33,583 nt of DNA from positions 1-33,583 of the IMG/VR virus record IMGVR_UViG_3300037587_000539; one strand, written 5' to 3'. Positions 28,269-33,583 of this stretch are shown piece by piece. Origin of the DNA: a virus. Numbering within the stretch: position 1 is the first letter of the stretch; each line of letters starts with the position of its first letter. A program made the position numbers and the translations under genes. The notes below the pieces were generated by a model. That model saw only the letters and a list, made by a program, of their open reading frames with translations, did not search any database and was not told the DNA's origin.

Positions 28269-28298
28269 TTGCTTGTTAGTGTTATTATTCAATATAAA
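28269..28298 (+). promoter_or_regulatory. Promoter for the capsid maturation genes
   Basis: TTGCTT (28269-28274), an 18-base spacer and TATAAA (28293-28298) precede the protease gene ATG by 18 bases. It would restore plus-strand transcription of head genes cut off by the reversed cassette. Confidence 0.5.
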
Positions 28299-28316
28299 TA
28301 ATTCAAAGGGTTGTCG

Positions 28317-29675
28317 ATGAAAAAGCTACATTTCTGTACGCATCGTGTTAATCGTAAGCATATTAAGCGCGAAACCCGAAAGGGAGTCGAGCATATCGTA
28401 TTAACCTCCTTCACATTACCGCCTAATATTGTAATGAATTTTGGCCTTTACCCTGCTGAAGAAATTGATAAATCATTTGAATCTTTAAACCGAACTCCTG
28501 TCACCGTGGAGCATCCAGAAATTGATGGAATGTTTGTTTCTGCCAATGACCCGGAAATTGACTTCGACTTCAGATTTGGTGCATTCAATGAAAACGCACG
28601 AAAACTTGATGATGGTCGAGTTGCCCTTGATAAAGTTATTAATGTTCAAAAGGCATTAATGACCGAAAAAGGCAAGCGCCTACTTGACCGAATTGAAGAA
28701 TTAGAAAACAATGATGATGCTAGGCCTATGCATACCAGCGTTGGCGTATTTGTTGATGTAGAAGAAGTTGAGCTTTCGACTAATGAAATGGGCCAAGAAT
28801 TCACATGGGTCGCCCGTGACATGGTATTCGACCATGACGCCATTTTACTTGATAGCGTTGGCGCATCGACTCCCGATCAGGGCACCGGCATTGGCATCAA
28901 TAAAGAGCAATTAAAAGTTAGCCACTTTGTTGTTGACTCACCTATTGATCGAGAGGTCAAAGCAACAAATTATCTAACTAACGAGCTATCGTTTGACCAA
29001 ATAGAGCATGAGTTATGGAAGGAGCTAAACAAAGGACTTGAAGAAAACTTCAGTTGGATAGCAGCTGTGTTCGACGATAGCTTTATTTTTAACACTAGCG
29101 ACGGCGAAATGTTCAGATCTAATTACACAGTAGATGAGCTGGGTAATGTAGCAATTCAAGACACACGTTTACCGGTAGAGCGTGTTGTTGAGTTTAAACC
29201 AATAAATACTACCGACACAGACGAGGATAACGCTATGCGTGATCAAATCATTGCCGAACTTGGTAAGCTAGGAATTACGGTTAACGCCGAAATTTCCGAT
29301 GCTGACTTAATGGCGAAATATAACCAAGCTTTAATCGCCAATAACGGTGATGATGGCTCGGATAAAAAAGGTGTTGCTGAAATCGTTGCTAACGCAGTGA
29401 AAGACGCAATGGCACCACTAACCGAAAAGATTGGCAGTCTAGAAACTCAACTAACAGCCAATTCAAATAAAGAATTAGAAGATCTTTCTCAATTCGTTGT
29501 TAGCTCTAAAAAGCGCCCTGAATTCGACCTTGACGGCCTAAAAGCCTTGGGCGTTGACAAGGTGCGAGACATTGCTGCTAATTGCGGCTTCTCTGCTGGC
29601 ATTGGTTCAACAATGCACGTTAACGATAATGAATCTGATACGTTTAAGACAAACGTTGAAGACTTACCAGAATAA
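28317..29675 (+). CDS. DUF2213-type prohead protease fused to a scaffold-like tail
   Basis: 452 aa. Residues 1-200 carry DUF2213 text: ETRKGVEHIVLTSFTLPPNI, SLNRTPVTVEHPEIDGMFVS, RPMHTSVGVFVDVEEVELST and DAILLDSVGASTPDQGTGIG. The family lies at the protease/scaffold position of many tailed phages and is thought to process the capsid. The last 130 residues are helical and acidic, like a scaffold (AVKDAMAPLTEKIGSLETQL). The ATG with AAAGGG six bases upstream is preferred to the TTG six bases before it. Protease residues are not confirmed. Confidence 0.75.
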   Translation: MKKLHFCTHRVNRKHIKRETRKGVEHIVLTSFTLPPNIVMNFGLYPAEEIDKSFESLNRTPVTVEHPEIDGMFVSANDPEIDFDFRFGAFNENARKLDDGRVALDKVINVQKALMTEKGKRLLDRIEELENNDDARPMHTSVGVFVDVEEVELSTNEMGQEFTWVARDMVFDHDAILLDSVGASTPDQGTGIGINKEQLKVSHFVVDSPIDREVKATNYLTNELSFDQIEHELWKELNKGLEENFSWIAAVFDDSFIFNTSDGEMFRSNYTVDELGNVAIQDTRLPVERVVEFKPINTTDTDEDNAMRDQIIAELGKLGITVNAEISDADLMAKYNQALIANNGDDGSDKKGVAEIVANAVKDAMAPLTEKIGSLETQLTANSNKELEDLSQFVVSSKKRPEFDLDGLKALGVDKVRDIAANCGFSAGIGSTMHVNDNESDTFKTNVEDLPE

Positions 29676-29686
29676 GGGGCTAAATA

Positions 29687-30160
29687 ATGGCTACTGTTAA
29701 AGGTAAACGTAATATTTATGTAGGCCCGGCTGATCACGGTCACGCTGGTAAGCCTCTAAATGTTGAAGGTAAAGCGCTTGGAGTTGTGCGCCCTGGTGCG
29801 TTAGTCGCCGAAGCTGCAACCGGTATTGATGAGAACGCCGTTGCTGCAACAATCTTTGGCGCATCTCGCTTATGGGCAGATAAAGATCAGCAGCTAACCA
29901 AAACCGTCGAAGATGATTGGGCCATCAATGAAAACATGGTTGCAATTCGCGGTCGTTCAGGTGAGTTTTTGAATGTACTGGTTGCGACGTCACAGACAAT
30001 CACTAAAAGCGGAACTCCGTTGAGTTCTAATGGTGATGGCACGTTAAAAATCGCAGTAACACCGGCAGTTGTCGGCGTAACGAGCGAAGAAATTTTAGCG
30101 TATTCCGATGAAATCATCACCACGACTGCGGTAACGCTTGTTCGTGTTGTTGTGGCTTAA
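29687..30160 (+). CDS. Head decoration (cement) protein
   Basis: 157 aa between the protease/scaffold and major capsid genes, the usual place for a decoration protein. Beta-rich: GKRNIYVGPADHGHAGKPLN, ALGVVRPGALVAEAATG, VAIRGRSGEFLNVLVATSQT. Its small size and order support the call; no diagnostic motif was recognised. A good site (AAGGGGCTAAATA) precedes the ATG. Confidence 0.6.
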   Translation: MATVKGKRNIYVGPADHGHAGKPLNVEGKALGVVRPGALVAEAATGIDENAVAATIFGASRLWADKDQQLTKTVEDDWAINENMVAIRGRSGEFLNVLVATSQTITKSGTPLSSNGDGTLKIAVTPAVVGVTSEEILAYSDEIITTTAVTLVRVVVA

Positions 30161-30174
30161 GGGGGGGGTCGAAT

Positions 30175-31251
30175 ATGATTTATACTAAGTCTCTGGTTGC
30201 AAATAGCATTGCAGCACAACGACAGTTACGAGAGCGTGATGCTATCCGAAGCTGTTTTAATATTAACGAAAAAAACTTTTCCGGTGAAATGCGGGCTCAC
30301 GGCTTAAAAGCTAATGCCGGCCGAATCCCTGATGAAGTATTTCGCGAGTTCGACAATGTTACCGTTGAGCGCATGAAGTTAGATGAAGGTGATGCTTTCT
30401 TAAATGACTTAATGCCTATGTCTCGCTCACTACCTATTGGTAAGTTGACGTTTGAAAATCGTCGCGCTTCTGATGCGGGTAATGTCCAAACGTCAATGAC
30501 CGGTCAAATTGGCGTTAAGTTCGATAGCGTTGATTTCAGCATTGACGGCACGATCATTCCAGTACACGACAATGGTTTCTCTCGTAACTGGCGTGAATTC
30601 TCTGCTGGTCAATCTGAAGGCTTCGATGTTTTGGTTGACGATCAGCGTGAAAACGTTTCAGCGCATCGTAATCACTTAGCTGATACATTCTTAGATGGTC
30701 ACACGGATAAGAACGGCCAAATCATCGTTGTTGATACCCGTAAGTGGGAAGGCATGCGCAACGATGCCCGTGTTGCTCAAATCGATTTAGGTGTTGGTGG
30801 TGTTAACTTCAATTTTACCGACCAAACCAAAACCGGCGATGAAATCAAAAACGCATTCATTCAGTTGCGAGACACAATGCGCATTACGAATAAATGTACA
30901 CTTGATTTGATGTATTATATTTCTGAAGAAATGGCGTCGAACTTTGAACGTAAATTCTCTACCCAGTATGATGCTAAAACCATCGAAGCGGAACTTATGC
31001 AGTTACGCGGCGTTGCTGGCATTAAGTCGTCTAGCAAGCTTGGCCCTGCGGCGGCGACAGCTGGCAATGAGTTAATGGCATTACCAATGAATGGCCTGGT
31101 TCGTCCACTAACCGGAATGGGCGTGTCTACCATCGCTCAGCCTCGACAGATTTATAATGCAAATTATGACTTTATTGTGGCGTCTGCTATTGGTTGGGAA
31201 GTACGGACCGATTTCTTTAACAACACTTGTGCAATGAGCGCTAAGGATTAA
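30175..31251 (+). CDS. Major capsid protein
   Basis: 358 aa of HK97-like coat protein in the DUF6260-like group, judged by position and text: FREFDNVTVERMKLDEGDAF, LPIGKLTFENRRASDAGNVQ, DNGFSRNWREFSAGQSEGFD and YISEEMASNFERKFSTQYDA, ending with NANYDFIVASAIGWEVRTDF, typical of an A-domain/P-domain end. A run of eight G (30161-30168) six bases before the ATG makes an unusually strong ribosome site, as suits the most abundant protein. Confidence 0.82.
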   Translation: MIYTKSLVANSIAAQRQLRERDAIRSCFNINEKNFSGEMRAHGLKANAGRIPDEVFREFDNVTVERMKLDEGDAFLNDLMPMSRSLPIGKLTFENRRASDAGNVQTSMTGQIGVKFDSVDFSIDGTIIPVHDNGFSRNWREFSAGQSEGFDVLVDDQRENVSAHRNHLADTFLDGHTDKNGQIIVVDTRKWEGMRNDARVAQIDLGVGGVNFNFTDQTKTGDEIKNAFIQLRDTMRITNKCTLDLMYYISEEMASNFERKFSTQYDAKTIEAELMQLRGVAGIKSSSKLGPAAATAGNELMALPMNGLVRPLTGMGVSTIAQPRQIYNANYDFIVASAIGWEVRTDFFNNTCAMSAKD

Positions 31252-31253
31252 TC

Positions 31254-31457
31254 ATGGCTAAGAAAACATTTATTGTTGGTCACCCAAATCAGTACCTTAA
31301 GGTTGATGGTAAGCTTGCTCGCGTGAAAAAAGGAACAGAAGTTACCATGGAAGAAAAGCACGCCGCAAGTCTGGTTAAGCAAGGTAAGCTCTTGGTTAAA
31401 GGCCAAAACAAAGCCGTTGATGTTGGCGGCGAAACAAAGCCTGAAGAAAAGGAATAA
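31254..31457 (+). CDS. Small head-associated protein (67 aa)
   Basis: MAKKTFIVGHPNQYLKVDGK then LARVKKGTEVTMEEKHAASL. Strand-rich start, lysine-rich end. Two bases after the capsid gene and followed by a terminator. Often seen after capsid genes; role unknown. Confidence 0.65.
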   Translation: MAKKTFIVGHPNQYLKVDGKLARVKKGTEVTMEEKHAASLVKQGKLLVKGQNKAVDVGGETKPEEKE

Positions 31458-31477
31458 CTTTAGATAGAGTTAATATC

Positions 31478-31504
31478 AAGCGCATTCATTGAGTGCGCTT
31501 TATT
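31478..31504 (+). terminator. Terminator after the capsid genes
   Basis: AAGCGCATTC (31478-31487) pairs with GAGTGCGCTT (31491-31500) around ATT (one G.U), then TTATT. A strong stem with a short U-tract, so probably partial termination that lowers expression downstream. Confidence 0.65.
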
Positions 31505-31523
31505 ATCAATTCAAGAGGTTGTT

Positions 31524-31799
31524 ATGGCTGATAACTTATTAAACACCCCGTTAGATGCAGATCAGGCAGTCGACCTATACGCCGCAAGTAGTATTGCCGT
31601 GGGAACTAAAATAGAAGTTCAAAACATTGGCACTACAGATGTCAGCCTATATTCACAAGCTGGCACCCCGTTAATTAACGATGACGGCAACCAAGTAATT
31701 AAGCGCGGTGAGTATATGGAAAATGACGAAGGTGACTTGGGCGCGTTTGCTATATCCCCACACTCTGACGGATTGCTTAACGTCAAGGTCTCGTTATGA
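31524..31799 (+). CDS. Small structural protein (91 aa)
   Basis: MADNLLNTPLDADQAVDLYA then beta-rich IEVQNIGTTDVSLYSQAGTP and GAFAISPHSDGLLNVKVSL. Beta-sandwich-like, maybe a head fibre or tail accessory part. AAGAGGTTGTT precedes the ATG. ATGA overlap with the next gene. Confidence 0.6.
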   Translation: MADNLLNTPLDADQAVDLYAASSIAVGTKIEVQNIGTTDVSLYSQAGTPLINDDGNQVIKRGEYMENDEGDLGAFAISPHSDGLLNVKVSL

Positions 31800-32629
31800 G
31801 CTGGAGCTTTGTACGTAAAATACCCAAGGCATTAATAGATTTATTTATTGCCGCGTTTGAAATTTCAGCGCGTGGCGTGACCGCTCTTGGCGTATTTATT
31901 CAGGACCAAACAACTCCAGTCCTAACAGTTCCCTTACTTCAAGGCCGCGCTGCAATATCTTTAGCTGTAGATACAGTGTTAGATTCGAGAATAATAACAT
32001 TAACCGCTGGTCACGGCACATTAGTTGGTGAAATTATAGAGCTTGCCGATCCTATAGTTTTAAAGTTCATGCAATCAGAAGTTGTTGCTGTGAATGTAAA
32101 TGCAATAACTCTCGATCAGCCCGTTAATAGGGTTTATTTTGCAGCAACGGCTATAGCACAAAGATCGTCGGCAGATATGCTAATCGATGGATCTGTTACG
32201 CCACAGATATTCTCTATATTACCTTTGCCGTCACAGGCTGGTGATATGGTCCGTGTTATACTTGAGCTTGAGGGTACCGGAGATATGGATTCTACCTCAT
32301 TTGGTAGTGATGTTGCGCTTTTCAATGGGTGCGTAATTAGAGTCTCTGAACCTGATGGAAATTTTAAAAATCTCTTTAACTTTAAGAGTAATGGTGATTT
32401 TATAGCGCAAGGCTTCGATCATGCTTTTTTGCAACCTAGAGTGCCAGGCAATAACACCAGGGCTTTTAACAGCCGGGTTACCTGGGGTGGACAATCAAAG
32501 CACGGTGTTGTTATTAGACTTGACGGCTCTTTAGGCGAGCAACTTCAAGTTGTGATTCAGGATGATCTAACGTTAGGTGTTAATACTAAATTTAAAATAA
32601 CGGCCCAAGGGCATGAACTACAAAATTAA
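31796..32629 (+). CDS. Virion structural protein of unknown role (277 aa)
   Basis: A helical N-terminus (PKALIDLFIAAFEISARGVT) followed by beta-rich text (DSRIITLTAGHGTLVGEIIE, GVVIRLDGSLGEQLQVVIQD). The pair with the 91-aa gene upstream suggests that they act together on the head or neck. No known domain. Confidence 0.6.
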   Translation: MSWSFVRKIPKALIDLFIAAFEISARGVTALGVFIQDQTTPVLTVPLLQGRAAISLAVDTVLDSRIITLTAGHGTLVGEIIELADPIVLKFMQSEVVAVNVNAITLDQPVNRVYFAATAIAQRSSADMLIDGSVTPQIFSILPLPSQAGDMVRVILELEGTGDMDSTSFGSDVALFNGCVIRVSEPDGNFKNLFNFKSNGDFIAQGFDHAFLQPRVPGNNTRAFNSRVTWGGQSKHGVVIRLDGSLGEQLQVVIQDDLTLGVNTKFKITAQGHELQN

Positions 32630-32638
32630 GAGGTCGAT

Positions 32639-33007
32639 ATGAGCAGAGTTAGCCCGGCAGAAGTAAGAGCAATAATCACGACAACTTTAACTGACCCAAC
32701 TATTCAGATATGGATTGACGCATCCAATACGATAGTAAATGAAATTGCTGATTGTGTTGGTAATGATGAGGTCATATTGACTCAGGTTGAATTGTATTTA
32801 TCTGCTCATCATATTGGTATGCTCGATCCCGCTATACGAGGATTCATCACTAAAGAAAAACTTGATGTTTTCGAAACGACCTACTCAAATCCTGTGACTA
32901 TAAAAAACAATATTGACGGCACCCCGTATGGCACCATGGCAAATAGATTGTCCAACGGGTGCTTAGCCAATATTGACGATAGAGCGATAACGTTATTTAG
33001 TGTTTAG
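32639..33007 (+). CDS. Head-tail connector (DUF4054-like)
   Basis: 122 aa: MSRVSPAEVRAIITTTLTDP, IQIWIDASNTIVNEIADCVG and ILTQVELYLSAHHIGMLD, the pattern (DAAN-x-x-V ... LxxIExYLSAHF) of phage head-tail connector proteins that sit under the portal. Position after the capsid genes agrees. AAGAGGTCGAT before the ATG. Confidence 0.75.
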   Translation: MSRVSPAEVRAIITTTLTDPTIQIWIDASNTIVNEIADCVGNDEVILTQVELYLSAHHIGMLDPAIRGFITKEKLDVFETTYSNPVTIKNNIDGTPYGTMANRLSNGCLANIDDRAITLFSV

Positions 33008-33015
33008 CTTAGCTT

Positions 33016-33312
33016 CTAGGCTGATGGATTAGCCTCTATAATGCATTCTAATATAGCGCGAGGTATGCCAGTCTTGCCTTTGAATGCGACATCAAATACA
33101 TCGCGCTTACTGTCTTTAAGCTTAAATACGAGATTATTTATATAATCTATAAACACTTCGTGCTTTAACATCAAATCTAATAGCAAAGCCTTTCCCATCA
33201 CTCCGCCTTTGCCATCCACAACAGCTGATAGCGCTCCAATGTTTGTTGCAGTGTCAACGCCAGACCAACCATCAATACCAGCTACTTTTCTACATAAAGT
33301 TAATGTGTCCAT
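33016..33312 (-). CDS. Protein of unknown function (98 aa)
   Basis: MDTLTLCRKVAGIDGWSGVD then VVDGKGGVMGKALLLDLMLK. Minus strand, converging on the connector gene with an 8-base gap. GGAGGAGGCAAGTA spans the end of the upstream membrane gene and is a strong ribosome site. The TAATG overlap couples the two. No family recognised; a reversed accessory gene in the structural region. Confidence 0.65.
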   Translation of the reverse strand: MDTLTLCRKVAGIDGWSGVDTATNIGALSAVVDGKGGVMGKALLLDLMLKHEVFIDYINNLVFKLKDSKRDVFDVAFKGKTGIPRAILECIIEANPSA

Positions 33313-33554
33313 TACTTGCCTCCTCCCATCTTTTCGCCGTCGATAACGGTATCTTTAGTTAAAAATATAATATTCTCCGAGCTCATCCAGCGCATTCCTA
33401 CCCATAGGGATATCGTTGATGTGCAAACGCCAAGAATCGCCATAGGCAATATAACTGACGGCCTAAAATCCCACGCAAAAGTCATCGTAAGAAACGGAAG
33501 TGATAACATGTTGGCGAAATATAATATTGCTATGTATTTAATTTCAGCTTTCAT
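33312..33554 (-). CDS. Two-span membrane protein (80 aa)
   Basis: MKAEIKYIAILYFANMLSLP has a first span, and SVILPMAILGVCTSTISLWV a second, followed by a polar end GEKMGGGK. The ATG 8 bases after AAGGGG is preferred to the GTG before it. It could alter the host membrane or block superinfection; not assignable. Confidence 0.6.
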   Translation of the reverse strand: MKAEIKYIAILYFANMLSLPFLTMTFAWDFRPSVILPMAILGVCTSTISLWVGMRWMSSENIIFLTKDTVIDGEKMGGGK

Positions 33555-33583
33555 CACTTACCCCTTTAATGTGATTGTGAATT

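Noticed and set aside
33017-33036. Terminator at AGGCT/AGCCT (33018-33035)
   Set aside because: Only a 5-bp stem, without a T-run, and within the end of a coding region.

Overview
The window is most of the genome of a tailed, siphovirus-like double-stranded DNA phage. Terminase, portal, Mu gpF-like, capsid, tape-measure and tail-fibre genes are present, and there are no ribosomal or housekeeping genes. Strong Shine-Dalgarno sites, a lambda-type P replication protein and a proline tRNA close to the gammaproteobacterial form point to a gammaproteobacterial host. Genus cannot be read from the sequence; a water-living Shewanella/Vibrio/Pseudoalteromonas-type host is only a guess. No integrase, CI-type repressor or attachment site was seen, so a lytic or unusual temperate life style is possible. 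The window opens inside the tape-measure gene and closes just after a head-tail connector, so the tail-tube and early tape-measure genes lie outside it. The two ends may be neighbours in a circular or permuted genome.

Layout. (1) 3-4910, plus strand: tape-measure C-terminus, a tail structural protein, and a large tail fibre carrying an SGNH/GDSL hydrolase domain, ending at a strong terminator. (2) 12382 down to 4959, minus strand: a long early operon of tightly overlapping genes. It starts with micro-genes, then a putative HTH regulator in a cII-like position, a GIY-YIG/T5orf172 protein, an O-like protein, a lambda P-like helicase loader, a run of small unknowns, and a nin-like end (unknown 164-aa protein, Ref/DUF968-like nuclease, DUF1064 nuclease, 26-aa membrane peptide). 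(3) 12383-12535: divergent control region. (4) 12536-15508, plus: recombination block (ERF annealing protein, YqaJ-type exonuclease), zinc-finger proteins and a PapB-like regulator. (5) 15978-18470, plus: lysis region with several single-span micro-proteins, a GH24 lysozyme, a 3TM holin and a second holin-like protein that seems to start at CTG. (6) 18615-20494: small HTH protein, unknown protein, RtcB RNA ligase and tRNA-Pro(UGG). (7) 20495-20897: a 400-base gene-free stretch holding a compact nested-pseudoknot RNA with its own promoter-like and terminator signals, then a second structured leader. (8) 20898-33007: small unknowns, TerS, TerL, DUF1073-type portal, MuF-like protein, a reversed cassette (HNH-AP2 endonuclease, Dam-like methylase, small protein), protease/scaffold, decoration protein, major capsid, head proteins and connector. 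(9) 33016-33554, minus: two unknown genes.

How it fits together: the divergent promoters near 12.4-12.5 kb drive replication leftward and recombination/lysis rightward, and head and tail genes follow under promoters with extended -10 elements. The most unusual region is RtcB - tRNA-Pro - pseudoknot RNA. It combines an RNA-repair enzyme, a possible substrate and an apparently undescribed structured RNA within 1.3 kb, and could be an answer to host nucleases that cut tRNA.
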